Assembly: GCF_900547205.1 (NCBI RefSeq) | Contig: NZ_URFY01000018.1 | Location: forward strand, 11,846-75,845 | DNA length: 64,000 nt | From: an uncultured Bacteroides sp. | GTDB lineage: Bacteria; Bacteroidota; Bacteroidia; Bacteroidales; Bacteroidaceae | Direction of reading: 5' to 3' | In this document: in pieces, positions 25,728 to 34,564 of the stretch | Layout: each line of letters begins with the position of its first letter | Position numbering within the stretch: the stretch's first letter is position 1 | Notes under the pieces: model-generated | Told to the model about the DNA's origin: nothing | What the model saw: the letters and a program-made list of their open reading frames with translations, nothing else | Databases searched by the model: none | Made by a program: the position numbers and the translations under genes

Positions 25728-26936
25728 ATGCAGAAATTAGTCAAGAAGGAATACCGCATTCCTTTTATTCTTGTCACATCCCTTTTCTTCTTATGGGGAT
25801 TTGCACACGCCATATTGGATGTGCTCAACAAACATTTTCAGGATGTGCTGGATATATCCCGTGCGCATTCGGCATGGGTACAAGTCATGTTTTATCTGGG
25901 ATATTTCGTCATGGCGATTCCCGCCGGACTGTTCATCAATAAATATGGTTACCGCAAAGGAGTTGTCTTTGGTTTACTGCTCTACGGAGTCGGCTCATTG
26001 CTCTTCATTCCGGGCGAACATTGGATGTCTTTTCAGTTCTTTCTATTCTCTCTGTTTGTTATAGCCTGCGGATTGGTTTTTCTAGAAACGGCAGCCAATC
26101 CTTATATGACAGAATTGGGAGAACGGGATACAGCCGCCAGTCGCCTGAATCTGGCACAGTCATTTAATGGACTGGGATGTATCTGCGGACCGCTTATCGG
26201 AGGATTGTTATTATTTCCCGAAGCAGGGGGAGAATCAAATATTTCATTGCCTTATATGCTGATGGGGATTGTGGTGTTGGCAGTAGGTTTTGTCTTTTCA
26301 AGGATTCGCCTGCCGGAGATTCTTCATGAAGACGAAGAGGGCGAACAAAAGCAATCACGAAGTCTTTGGTCGCACAAGCTATTCATCTTTGGCATCGTAA
26401 GCTTATTCTGCTACGAAATAGCAGAAATCTCTATCAATAGTTTCTTCATTAATTACGTAGTGGATGATGGTTGGATGAACGCGCGGGATGCTTCCATTGT
26501 TCTTTCATTTGGTGGATTGGGATTATTTATGTGCGGGCGCTTTGCGGGAAGTTGGATAATGCGCCGGATTCGGGCAGAGAAAGTTTTGTTCGTTTGCGCC
26601 ATTGGCACAGTCATTACAAGTTCTTTGATCGTTCTGAATCTAGGAATTATCTCATTGGTTGCTCTATTCTTGGGTTATGCTTTCGAAGCAATCATGTTCC
26701 CTACTATCTTTGCACTTTCATTGCGAGGACTGGGCAGTCATACCAAACGTGCATCTTCTTATTTGATGATGTCCCCCATCGGAGGAGCGGTTGGCCCCTT
26801 GATGATGGGATTTGTGGCAGACCAGACTTCAATGTCTTTCTCATTTATCGTTCCGCTCATTTCTTTTATCGTAGTCATGCTTTATGCCTGGAAAGCGAAA
26901 ACAGATGCCAAATGCATTTACCAAATAACCCGATAA
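25728..26936 (+). CDS. Sugar:H+ symporter of the FucP type (MFS)
   Basis: A 402-residue major facilitator transporter with 12 predicted membrane segments. It belongs to the fucose/glucose-galactose permease branch: opening FILVTSLFFLWGFAHAILDVLNKHFQ, then LETAANPYMTELGERDTAASRLNLAQSFNGLGCICGPLIGG, which is the FucP family signature. It would import a monosaccharide (fucose, galactose, glucose or similar) through the inner membrane. No catabolic genes are adjacent, so the sugar cannot be named. Its last 96 bases overlap the converging DUF3098 gene. Confidence 0.9.
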   Translation: MQKLVKKEYRIPFILVTSLFFLWGFAHAILDVLNKHFQDVLDISRAHSAWVQVMFYLGYFVMAIPAGLFINKYGYRKGVVFGLLLYGVGSLLFIPGEHWMSFQFFLFSLFVIACGLVFLETAANPYMTELGERDTAASRLNLAQSFNGLGCICGPLIGGLLLFPEAGGESNISLPYMLMGIVVLAVGFVFSRIRLPEILHEDEEGEQKQSRSLWSHKLFIFGIVSLFCYEIAEISINSFFINYVVDDGWMNARDASIVLSFGGLGLFMCGRFAGSWIMRRIRAEKVLFVCAIGTVITSSLIVLNLGIISLVALFLGYAFEAIMFPTIFALSLRGLGSHTKRASSYLMMSPIGGAVGPLMMGFVADQTSMSFSFIVPLISFIVVMLYAWKAKTDAKCIYQITR

Positions 26937-27119
26937 ACAGATGATAGGTGCAATGCGGATACGCACCTTACTGAATATATCAGGATTGTAGGCGGCAAGG
27001 GTACTCCCCTCGCCGCTCATTAATATATATCCCACGATAATCAATATTGTTCCAATCAGTAGAATTATATAATTCCTTTTGCCGAATATCGTTTCATTCT
27101 CTTTTATTTTCTGATTCAT
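26841..27119 (-). CDS. DUF3098 small membrane protein
   Basis: A 92-residue protein with two membrane helices (about 18-34 and 54-72) and the DUF3098 pattern FGKRNYIILLIGTILIIVGYILMSG followed by YNPDIFSKVRIRIAPIICLSGYLV. The family is common in Bacteroidetes, often near cell-division or phosphatase genes, and has no known activity. The last 31 residues (ICFRFPGIKHDYDKRNERNDK tail included) are read antisense to the 3' end of the permease gene, so the tail may be a recent extension. It lies 13 bases upstream of the DUF2723 gene stop region and is transcribed the same way. Confidence 0.75.
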   Translation of the reverse strand: MNQKIKENETIFGKRNYIILLIGTILIIVGYILMSGEGSTLAAYNPDIFSKVRIRIAPIICLSGYLVNAFGICFRFPGIKHDYDKRNERNDK

Positions 27120-27132
27120 TGAGTATAAGTAT

Positions 27133-30100
27133 TTAGTTCATAATTAGTTGTGTAAAATGCGCATATGTCTCTTCAAACCGCTGTGAGTTTTGTCTATATG
27201 CCTCTTCATTTATTGTTTTCATCAATTCATTGTAGAGACTCCACTGCCAAAACTTATACAGACAATTCTGCCGGGTCATTCCTATCCGTCCCTCTCCTAA
27301 CGAGAAAGCCCAATTAATATAATCTTCAGATTCTGCCGTCAGATGATTTAATAAACGAATAGCTTTAGTACTTTCTCCAAGAGCAACATAAGCTGCAGCT
27401 AAATCATACGACCCGCTTTCATATACTTCGGGAACATTATAAGCCGGAATAGCCTTTTCTGCATACGCCAATACTTCCCCGGCACGTTCATTATCACCCT
27501 GCTTTATAAGTTCATTAGCTAGTTGCGCAAAAAGTTTTCGATGAGAATAACAGATACGCATAGTCGTTTCATCCAGATAAAGCCCGGGAATTTCCAGTCC
27601 CCCATATTTATATCTGTTCATTACATTCTCATAAAGCTTGTCGACATCTACCGCATTGCCACTTTCCCCTTTTGCATCTCCCCATTTCTTATAATTAAAA
27701 GGTGTAAATCGATAAGCCAATCCCTCTTGAACAAAGTAATCATTGAATTTCAGTTTGCCGACTTCGCCTACGGAAATAGCCATATATAGTGGACGTTCCC
27801 AATTGCAGTTAGCAAGTATCTCTAACATCAGCAAATCTATTTTAGTCAGCATACGCATATCTTTCAGAGAAATATAAAGTTTGTCCGGCAGTGCATTTCT
27901 TAGCTCTTCTCCTTTCAGAGAACGAATGGATTCGGGAAGCATTATCCCCAAACGAAGCAAAGCATCTTTATCAATTGGAATGCTTATCGTATCGGTAGGA
28001 ATTACATGAAACTCTCGTTTCTCCGAAAATACCCAATATTTCAGGATATTCTTTACTTCAAACGGATCGTTACCGAAACTGCTGCGGGCTTCTTCCGGAT
28101 GTTTCTTATATAGTTCTTCAATCTGTTTTTTCAATTCAGGGCGAACTTCAATGTATTCGTTCTTGCCCTCCTGATATTGGCTTTGATTCCAGGTAATAGG
28201 CAATCCGGGAGCATCATAAAGGGGACATTGCTGCTGATAAATATACCAGTCGGTTTGCGCATAACTCAAATTACAGATGCGTGCATCTCTACGAATACCT
28301 TCCGTATCCTGATTGTACCACAAAGGGAAAGTGTCGTTATCTCCGTTACAGAATATAATAGGATGCCCCTTGTCGGGCAGTGTCATCAGATAGTTCGCCC
28401 CAAAATCGCGACAAGTATAACGATTGCTACGGTCGTGATCGTCCCACGTCTGGCTTGCCATCTGAACAGGAATCAATAAACAAACCAACATTAACAAACT
28501 AACAGGAAGTATCGTCGCCTTCTTTTTGCGAAGTGCATCGCAGAGTCCTGCTGCTCCCAATCCTATCCAGATGGCAAAAGCATAGAATGAACCTGCATAA
28601 GCATAATCCCGTTCGCGAGGCTGACCGGGAGCCTGATTCAGATAAAGCACAATGGCCAGTCCCGTCATGAAAAACAGGAAAAACAATACGCTAAACTGCT
28701 GTTTCCCTTTCCTCCCTCGGGTCCACTGCCAATATATCCCTAATAATCCCAATAGCAGGGGCAAACCATAAAACACATTATGGCCCTTATTCTGGCGCAA
28801 CGATTCCGGTAGTAGTTCTTGATTGCCAAGCCTTAAGTTATCAAGCCAGGAAATACCCGTTATCCAATTTCCATGTTCGAGCTCTCCATTTCCTTGCACA
28901 TCATTCTGACGTCCTACAAAGTTCCATAGAAAGTAGCGCCAATACATATAGTTGAGCTGATAGGTGACGAAGTAAGTCAGATTTTCTTTCTGCGTAGGAA
29001 TGGCTTCCGTTCCTCCCGACCAGCTTTTATAGGCGGAAGCTGCCAGGTCGTTCCACATTCGGGGAAACAACATATTTTGAGTATAGCACACATCCTCTTT
29101 ATGTCGGATAACCTTGTATTTACCTTCTTCTTTGTCCGGTCGATAGACGGGACCGCCTTTCCTCGTTTTTATTCTATAATATTCACCTTCGGGCACATAT
29201 TCCGGTTCTGAAGCATACGTCTTTCCGTAAAGTAAAGGTGCGCTGCCATACTGTTCGCGATTCAGATAACTTTTAAGCGTGAATACATTATCCGGTGCAT
29301 TTTCATTGAGCGGTGTATTGGCATTGGCACGAATTAGAATGACTGCGTATGTGGTATACCCCATCGTAAGCATAAGCAAACACCACAAGGTGGTATGAAC
29401 GGCACGTTTACGGAAGCGATATACCGCAGCTATCAAAGTGAGAAATAGGAAAAGTAGGAAAACTATCAGACCGGATTGAAAAGGCAATGCCAACACATTG
29501 ACAAAGAGTAATTCGAACCATCCTCCTACTGCGAGCACCCCGGGAATATATACAAAAAGGATGAATGCCATTATAATGCCGGAGAGAACGATAGCGGCAA
29601 TCACTCCTTTAAGGGAAACGGTCTCATATTTCTGATAATAGAAAACCAGTACGATGGCAGGAATACAAAGCAGATTGAGTAAATGTACTCCGATAGAAAG
29701 TCCAATGATATAGGTTATCAAGACAATCCATCGGTCACCACTAATTGAATCCGATTCGTCTTGCCAGCGAAGAATCAGCCAAAACACGAGAGCCGTGAGG
29801 AAAGAAGAGAAAGCGTATACTTCTCCTTCTACGGCGCTGAACCAGAAAGTATCACTGAATGTATAGGCCAAAGCTCCAACCGCTCCCGAGCCTAAAATGA
29901 TTATAGCATCAGGAACGGATGGCTTTCGGTTATCACTGATAATGAGATAACGAACCAAGCGTGTGATGCTCCAATAAAGAAACAGAATGCACCCGGCACT
30001 CAATAGTGCATTCAGCAGGTTCACCATGCGCGACACCTGTGATGCATCGGAAGCAAACTGTGTGAACAGATTTCCCACCAACATATAAAAAGGTGCACCG

Positions 30101-30261
30101 GGTGGATGCCCTATCTGTAGCTTTTCAGCACAAGATATAAACTCGGGACAATCCCAAAAACTAGCAGTAGGTTCAATCGTCATTCCATATACAAAAGCTG
30201 CTATCAGAAAGACAATCCAACCACTAAAATCATTCCATCTTTTAAATACTAAATAGTCCAT
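27133..30261 (-). CDS. DUF2723 multi-pass membrane protein, probable GT-C-type glycosyltransferase
   Basis: A 1042-residue protein. It starts WNDFSGWIVFLIAAFVYGMTIEPTASFWDCPEFISCAEKLQIGHPPGAPFYMLVGNLF, which is the DUF2723 signature: an acidic pair (DCPE) just after the first helix, as in protein O-mannosyltransferase-like GT-C enzymes. About ten membrane helices lie in residues 15-340 and four more in about 505-620. The last part (about 640-1042) is soluble and ends in TPR-like helices (GDNERAGEVLAYAEKAIPAYN). It may transfer lipid-linked sugars to exported proteins; this rests on family resemblance (human TMEM260 is an O-mannosyltransferase). Confidence 0.8.
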   Translation of the reverse strand: MDYLVFKRWNDFSGWIVFLIAAFVYGMTIEPTASFWDCPEFISCAEKLQIGHPPGAPFYMLVGNLFTQFASDASQVSRMVNLLNALLSAGCILFLYWSITRLVRYLIISDNRKPSVPDAIIILGSGAVGALAYTFSDTFWFSAVEGEVYAFSSFLTALVFWLILRWQDESDSISGDRWIVLITYIIGLSIGVHLLNLLCIPAIVLVFYYQKYETVSLKGVIAAIVLSGIIMAFILFVYIPGVLAVGGWFELLFVNVLALPFQSGLIVFLLFLFLTLIAAVYRFRKRAVHTTLWCLLMLTMGYTTYAVILIRANANTPLNENAPDNVFTLKSYLNREQYGSAPLLYGKTYASEPEYVPEGEYYRIKTRKGGPVYRPDKEEGKYKVIRHKEDVCYTQNMLFPRMWNDLAASAYKSWSGGTEAIPTQKENLTYFVTYQLNYMYWRYFLWNFVGRQNDVQGNGELEHGNWITGISWLDNLRLGNQELLPESLRQNKGHNVFYGLPLLLGLLGIYWQWTRGRKGKQQFSVLFFLFFMTGLAIVLYLNQAPGQPRERDYAYAGSFYAFAIWIGLGAAGLCDALRKKKATILPVSLLMLVCLLIPVQMASQTWDDHDRSNRYTCRDFGANYLMTLPDKGHPIIFCNGDNDTFPLWYNQDTEGIRRDARICNLSYAQTDWYIYQQQCPLYDAPGLPITWNQSQYQEGKNEYIEVRPELKKQIEELYKKHPEEARSSFGNDPFEVKNILKYWVFSEKREFHVIPTDTISIPIDKDALLRLGIMLPESIRSLKGEELRNALPDKLYISLKDMRMLTKIDLLMLEILANCNWERPLYMAISVGEVGKLKFNDYFVQEGLAYRFTPFNYKKWGDAKGESGNAVDVDKLYENVMNRYKYGGLEIPGLYLDETTMRICYSHRKLFAQLANELIKQGDNERAGEVLAYAEKAIPAYNVPEVYESGSYDLAAAYVALGESTKAIRLLNHLTAESEDYINWAFSLGEGRIGMTRQNCLYKFWQWSLYNELMKTINEEAYRQNSQRFEETYAHFTQLIMN

Positions 30262-30263
30262 TG

Positions 30264-30296
30264 TTCTGTAACTTTTTTGTTTGCAAAGTTACAGAA
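30264..30296 (-). promoter_or_regulatory. Palindrome overlapping the -7 box of the DUF2723 gene
   Basis: A perfect 12-bp inverted repeat, TTCTGTAACTTT (30264-30275) with AAAGTTACAGAA (30285-30296), ends 2 bases before the ATG (30261). It contains the minus-strand -7 box TAACTTTG (30291-30284). The leader would be very short, so the palindrome may be an operator or a structure that hides the start codon. Confidence 0.5.
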
Positions 30297-30402
30297 GTTA
30301 GATGTTAAAATGGTGTTTTTAGTCAGACGGACACGGACGCATTGAACTCACAACTCATTGATATTCAAACCTATTACAATATCAACCACGGACAAATACG
30401 GA

Positions 30403-31491
30403 CTACAATGCTTTCACTATATCTTCCAATGATTCTTTGGAGTTTACCAGCATTAGTTTCTCGGTTTTTATTCTGGAAATCCTTCGGGTCAGAGTATCCG
30501 CCGTCAGTTTCATCAAGTCTGCAAAGTAAGCCGGCTGAACTCCTTCCCTCAAAAAAGCACATACTCTCAAATCTTCTTCGGTGAGTTTGGGACATAACTC
30601 TTTCAACTTAGATACAAGTCCGTAAACTCCTTCTTGAAGGCGGAGCAATTCAGACCAGTCTTTTTCAGTAAAGGAAGGTAATTTGGAAGATAACAACGAA
30701 CGTTCTTTAAATTGGCGTACTTTCGATACGACCGGAGAACTTTCGTAAATATGCTGTTGAAGAGATTGATATTTCTCTTCGAGGTAATTGCAATGCAACA
30801 TAAGTTTTTCCGACTCGGCATCTTTCTTCAATATCTCTTCTTTGAAAGTATCCAACCGGGAGTATACCCGCTGATTCTTTTTCCAAAGCAAGCCGAGCAA
30901 TAGAGACATGACACCGAACATTCCCAATGCGGAAGAGAAAACGACCGTAGTTTTACTCCGGCTATCATTGAAGAGCAGTTGGCTGGCATAAGCCTTTCTC
31001 TCCATCTCCAATGCTTCGTCAAAATTCCCACGCTTTTGATAGTAGAGACTGCATCGCTTGCATATCTTTGCCATATAATCATATTTTTCGGTCGACGCAG
31101 CAAGTTCAATAGCCTCTTTGAAGTGGATTTCTGCCTCTTTTTCCCGTTTCAAATCACTTTCAACACAAGCAAGATAGTAGCATGCTTTAGATTTCTGCAA
31201 CTCACTGCCATGTTTCTCATAATAGGATACAGCCTGACGGATTTGCTTATCCGAAGAATGAGGTACATTTTTATCTTCATTGACCTGAGTGCACAATAAG
31301 TTATACTCAGCAAGCTGGGCTTCATTCAGTTGATGTATCCGAATATTCTCAAGAATGACAGATGCAGTATCCGGGTCTTGTTCCATCAGTTGCGCAGCTT
31401 TATCCAAGCCTTGCTTCACACTTGTTCCTTCAGGATGGCAAGCAGCAAAAGAAAGGACAAACACATATAACAAAATTCGAAGATTATTCAT
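30403..31491 (-). CDS. Membrane-spanning TPR lipoprotein with C-terminal helix-turn-helix
   Basis: The start at 31491 opens on a lipoprotein-type signal (MNNLRILLYVFVLSFAAC, Cys18). The longer frame from 31572 would contain the promoter -7 box at 31527-31534. The 362-residue protein has TPR-like helices (about 25-178), a membrane helix (181-203, TTVVFSSALGMFGVMSLLLGLLW) and a coiled coil (about 210-260). A C-terminal segment with helix-turn-helix character ends it (LTEEDLRVCAFLREGVQPAYFADLMKLTADTLTRRISRIK). The layout suggests a periplasmic sensor coupled to a cytoplasmic DNA-binding domain. The target is unknown. Confidence 0.75.
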   Translation of the reverse strand: MNNLRILLYVFVLSFAACHPEGTSVKQGLDKAAQLMEQDPDTASVILENIRIHQLNEAQLAEYNLLCTQVNEDKNVPHSSDKQIRQAVSYYEKHGSELQKSKACYYLACVESDLKREKEAEIHFKEAIELAASTEKYDYMAKICKRCSLYYQKRGNFDEALEMERKAYASQLLFNDSRSKTTVVFSSALGMFGVMSLLLGLLWKKNQRVYSRLDTFKEEILKKDAESEKLMLHCNYLEEKYQSLQQHIYESSPVVSKVRQFKERSLLSSKLPSFTEKDWSELLRLQEGVYGLVSKLKELCPKLTEEDLRVCAFLREGVQPAYFADLMKLTADTLTRRISRIKTEKLMLVNSKESLEDIVKAL

Positions 31492-31526
31492 AACTCTAGT
31501 TTCTTTGCATACTACAATTTGACTTG

Positions 31527-31534
31527 CAAATATA
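31527..31534 (-). promoter_or_regulatory. -7 box of the TPR regulator gene
   Basis: TATATTTG on the minus strand fits TAnnTTTG and lies 36 bases upstream of the ATG at 31491, supporting that start. Confidence 0.5.
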
Positions 31535-31613
31535 AACAATAAATTGAGAATTACCCCCTGTAGGGCATACAAAAAAGAGTGACACTACAATGACCTATAA
31601 GTATTTACCTATA

Positions 31614-31645
31614 TTTTGAAGACAAGAATATAAGCCGTATCTTTG
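31614..31645 (+). promoter_or_regulatory. Promoter of the HAD phosphatase gene
   Basis: -33 TTTTG (31614-31618) and -7 TATCTTTG (31638-31645) are separated by 19 bases, a standard Bacteroides promoter, 23 bases upstream of the ATG at 31669. Confidence 0.7.
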
Positions 31646-31668
31646 CATCAAACGTAAAATTGTACATC

Positions 31669-32289
31669 ATGATTAAAAACATTGTATTTGATTTCGGCGG
31701 AGTGATTGTAGACATTGACCGTGATAAAGCTGTTCAAGCATTTGTTAAACTGGGATTGGTAGATGCCGATACCCGTTTGGATAAATATCATCAAACCGGA
31801 ATCTTTCAGGAATTGGAGGAAGGAAAGCTCAGTGCCGAAGAGTTTCGCAAACAATTGGGAGATTTATGCGGACGGGAACTGACTATGGAAGAGACGAAAC
31901 AAGCATGGCTGGGCTTCTTCAATGAAGTAGATTTACGCAAACTCGACTATATCTTGGAATTGAGAAAAACATACCACGTATATCTCTTGAGCAATACCAA
32001 TCCGTTTGTGATGTCATGGGCGTGCAGCGCAGAGTTTTCATCAAGAAAGAAACCTTTGAATGATTATTGTGACAAGCTATATTTATCCTACCAAATTGGA
32101 CATACTAAACCCGCACCGGAGATATTCGACTTTATGATGAAAGATGCAAACTTGATTCCCTCCGAAACTTTATTTGTGGATGATGGTGCTTCGAATATTC
32201 ATATAGGTAAGGAACTTGGGCTTATAACTCTACAACCTGAAAATGGAGAGGACTGGCGGGAAAAGCTGACGGATATATTGAAAAGCTAA
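31669..32289 (+). CDS. HAD superfamily phosphatase (YihX-like)
   Basis: The start at 31669 (MIKNIVFDFGGVIVDID) places the catalytic motif I D-F-G-G at the N-terminus; the in-frame ATG three codons earlier is less likely. The 206-residue protein has motif II LLSNTNP, motif III Lys in GHTKPAPEIF and motif IV FVDDGASNI. These fit the HAD-IA subfamily of sugar-phosphate or nucleotide phosphatases such as E. coli YihX. It is cytoplasmic and monocistronic, with a clear promoter and terminator. The substrate cannot be deduced. Confidence 0.88.
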   Translation: MIKNIVFDFGGVIVDIDRDKAVQAFVKLGLVDADTRLDKYHQTGIFQELEEGKLSAEEFRKQLGDLCGRELTMEETKQAWLGFFNEVDLRKLDYILELRKTYHVYLLSNTNPFVMSWACSAEFSSRKKPLNDYCDKLYLSYQIGHTKPAPEIFDFMMKDANLIPSETLFVDDGASNIHIGKELGLITLQPENGEDWREKLTDILKS

Positions 32290-32292
32290 AAT

Positions 32293-32346
32293 GAAAAATA
32301 GTCTTTCATAGCCCGAACGTGAGCTATAAAGGACTATTTTCTTTTT
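32293..32346 (+). terminator. Terminator after the HAD phosphatase gene
   Basis: A long interrupted stem (GAAAAATAGTC near 32293 pairing with GACTATTTTC ending 32341, with the inner stem ATAGC/GCTAT) is followed by TTTTT. It lies directly after the stop codon and may serve both converging genes. Confidence 0.75.
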
Positions 32347-32361
32347 AATATCATCTTATTG

Positions 32362-33090
32362 TCAGTTATTCGGGACTAATTCCAGAAACATAGTAGTGGT
32401 TAATAGGACTGCTATCCCGATGCAAACCGTAACCAACAGCCAATTGATGTATTTTGCTTTTGGCTTAGTATCTGCATGAAGATTATTCAGGAAATATTCT
32501 CTAAAGAAAAGATACAGACCCGGAATAGTGGCACTTGCCAATAGGAAATCTTCCGGTATCTGGAAGAAGTAAGTCTTTGATAAACCTATCAATGACCAGT
32601 GGCAAAGAAACAGCACCAGAAACATATTCACCTTGTGGGCAAACAGCAACAGAAGCCCGATAGTAAATACTACTACAGAACAGGGCATCACCGGGGAAGT
32701 CATCTCCGGGAAACTAAGTCCGCGTGCCAAAGACACTAAAGGATAGATAAAAGGCATTGCCAACAAGACATACGACAGGAAATCATACTTATGCGTACGC
32801 TCAAAGGTAGTATATCCTGTGATGGTGTCCCATATCCAGATAATAGCCATTACTCCCCAAAACATTGCCATCACTCCATTGTATACGCGTTCTTCACAAT
32901 AGATATAGTAATAGATACCTGAAATCCAAGAATAAACACCTATCATATAGAACTTCATTCCCATCTTTACCCACGGACGGGGTCGGCAGATAAGTAACGC
33001 GGTCAATGCGATGCCAATCAGAATAATAATAACCTGCAAAAGCCAGGTAGCTGAATTATAATATGCGATTGTTCTCCAAAAAATCTCCAT
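32362..33090 (-). CDS. DUF6064-like integral membrane protein
   Basis: A 242-residue protein with about seven hydrophobic helices. It begins MEIFWRTIAYYNSATWLLQVIIILIGIALTALL and contains GVMAMFWGVMAIIWIWDTITGY, a pattern recalled from the DUF6064 family. It lies 12 bases downstream of the split ThrE exporter genes and is probably in the same operon. Transport or accessory function is possible but nothing catalytic is visible. Confidence 0.65.
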   Translation of the reverse strand: MEIFWRTIAYYNSATWLLQVIIILIGIALTALLICRPRPWVKMGMKFYMIGVYSWISGIYYYIYCEERVYNGVMAMFWGVMAIIWIWDTITGYTTFERTHKYDFLSYVLLAMPFIYPLVSLARGLSFPEMTSPVMPCSVVVFTIGLLLLFAHKVNMFLVLFLCHWSLIGLSKTYFFQIPEDFLLASATIPGLYLFFREYFLNNLHADTKPKAKYINWLLVTVCIGIAVLLTTTMFLELVPNN

Positions 33091-33102
33091 AACGTAGTTT
33101 TA

Positions 33103-33588
33103 TTAATGTCTTGTTAAAGAAAAAGCCTTATGAGGGAAAATAAACATAGGGAAGGTAGCTCCCACCGCCAGCATAAATATCACGGTACTTGCCACCAGCG
33201 TATTGGAAAAGAACATACCCATAAATCCTTCCAATTTATCCGGCTCGTTCACTGTCTGTAGGCACATGATAAGTGAAAACACCATATTGTATGCAAATTT
33301 ACCGGGAATCATGGGAAGCAACGCCGGAATATAAAGTACAGTCATCGGACAATATACTTTTTTGCCCAACCACAGACTACCGAAACCTATCACAAGTCCG
33401 GCGAACAAAGAGGCAGTAGCAATATCTACTCCCAAATAGGTCATCAGACAAAAGCGACACGCATGGCCTAATGCCGCTAATATGGCAATCATTTTAAATG
33501 CACGCAAAGGAGGATCGGAGATTGCGCCAAATCCGATACCTGCTACCGCTGCGAATAATCCGTCAGAAAGAATGTCAAGTGCTATCAT
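33103..33588 (-). CDS. Threonine/serine exporter, small subunit (ThrE C-terminal-type)
   Basis: A 161-residue membrane protein with about five helices (DGLFAAVAGIGFGAISDPPLRAF, YIPALLPMIPGKFAYNMVFSLIM). It resembles the ThrE_2 half of the Corynebacterium ThrE threonine/serine exporter. In Bacteroidetes the exporter is commonly split into two genes, as here: the large half lies directly upstream with 1 base between. Together they should form one exporter of threonine or serine. Confidence 0.82.
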   Translation of the reverse strand: MIALDILSDGLFAAVAGIGFGAISDPPLRAFKMIAILAALGHACRFCLMTYLGVDIATASLFAGLVIGFGSLWLGKKVYCPMTVLYIPALLPMIPGKFAYNMVFSLIMCLQTVNEPDKLEGFMGMFFSNTLVASTVIFMLAVGATFPMFIFPHKAFSLTRH

Positions 33589-33589
33589 A

Positions 33590-34357
33590 TCAAATCAAAC
33601 TGTTTTTTACCATTAATAATGTGAAGGAAAGGCCGATGGCAATGCTGATAATCAGCAAGGATGCTTCTGTCAGACGGGCAAATCCTGTTAGAACATATCC
33701 TTCAACCACATCAATCACCCCGTTAATCAAAGGAACACCGGGAACGAGATACAGGACGCTGGTTGCCATAGCTATCTCCGAAGTCGTATCGAATATCAAT
33801 GCAGTGGAAGCACACAGGGAAGCGACAAAAGCTGAAACGATAAATATGACGTAGTGATTCATTTTCTTACGCTGCATTTGCTGTTTCAGATATAGACCTG
33901 TAATTGTAGCCGAGAAAACTATTCCCATTGAGATTAAATCTCCCCCAAACAGCTTGCAGAAAGAAGCATTGGCAAAACCAACCAATATCAATACGAATAA
34001 AGGATGTATCATAGGAGCGGAAACAATCTTCTGGTATTTCGCTTTCAGTTCTTCCAGCGTCAGATGGTTATCAACTGCTTCCCAGCTTAAAGCGCTGAGT
34101 TCTGAGTTATGTTCAAAACTAATGGGATGTGCCGGGATATCAATCACCTCATTACAAGACTCATTGGTTTCTTTATCAATGATTGTAAGAATGATGTTTT
34201 TATGAAATACTCCTAATTTGACATCTAAGCCAAAAGCTTCTCCGATACGTTTTGTATTGCGGACAACTCGGGAGGTATGAACTCCGGCTCCCATTAAGTG
34301 GGCTGAATATTCTGCTATGAATTTACCTATTGATAATAAAGATTCGCCTGTCTTCAT
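33590..34357 (-). CDS. Threonine/serine exporter, large subunit (ThrE N-terminal-type)
   Basis: The start at 34357 (MKTGESLLSIGKFIAEYSAHLMGAG) matches the family start. The earlier ATG at 34393 would overlap the -7 box TACTTTTG (34390-34383). The 255-residue protein has a soluble N-terminal part (about 1-110, with HTSRVVRNTKRIGEAFG, then HPISFEHNSELSALSWEAVDN) and about five membrane helices ending LLIISIAIGLSFTLLMV. The PGVPLINGVIDVVEGYVLTGFAR segment is typical of the DUF1212/ThrE family. It forms the split exporter with the next gene. Confidence 0.85.
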   Translation of the reverse strand: MKTGESLLSIGKFIAEYSAHLMGAGVHTSRVVRNTKRIGEAFGLDVKLGVFHKNIILTIIDKETNESCNEVIDIPAHPISFEHNSELSALSWEAVDNHLTLEELKAKYQKIVSAPMIHPLFVLILVGFANASFCKLFGGDLISMGIVFSATITGLYLKQQMQRKKMNHYVIFIVSAFVASLCASTALIFDTTSEIAMATSVLYLVPGVPLINGVIDVVEGYVLTGFARLTEASLLIISIAIGLSFTLLMVKNSLI

Positions 34358-34382
34358 GTTAGTGATATTTTTAAATCGGCTG

Positions 34383-34390
34383 CAAAAGTA
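34383..34390 (-). promoter_or_regulatory. -7 box of the ThrE operon
   Basis: TACTTTTG on the minus strand fits TAnnTTTG and lies 26 bases upstream of the ATG at 34357. Confidence 0.5.
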
Positions 34391-34414
34391 CAAAAAAGAG
34401 TTATAGGAGAAGTC

Positions 34415-34453
34415 TTATCTATGAATATTTCTTCAGAAAATATTCATAGATAA
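34415..34453. repeat. 16-bp perfect inverted repeat
   Basis: TTATCTATGAATATTT (34415-34430) and its exact inverse (34438-34453) enclose a 7-base loop. It lies directly beside the terminator at 34451-34506 and upstream of the ThrE promoter. Without a T-run of its own, it may be an operator or part of a double terminator. Confidence 0.6.
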
Positions 34454-34506
34454 AAAAACTCTGTCTCTCACAGTGCTCGAATTCAAACTACTGTGAAAGA
34501 CAGAGT
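34451..34506 (-). terminator. Terminator after the sigma/anti-sigma genes
   Basis: A 17-base stem with one mismatch (ACTCTGTCTCTCACAGT at 34458-34474, inverted partner 34490-34506) is followed on the minus strand by seven T (34457-34451). It ends the leftward transcript from the ECF sigma operon. Confidence 0.85.
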
Positions 34507-34564
34507 CAATCTTTCTAATGCCTTAACTAACCTAACTAACTTTCTAACCTAACTACAAAATGAC

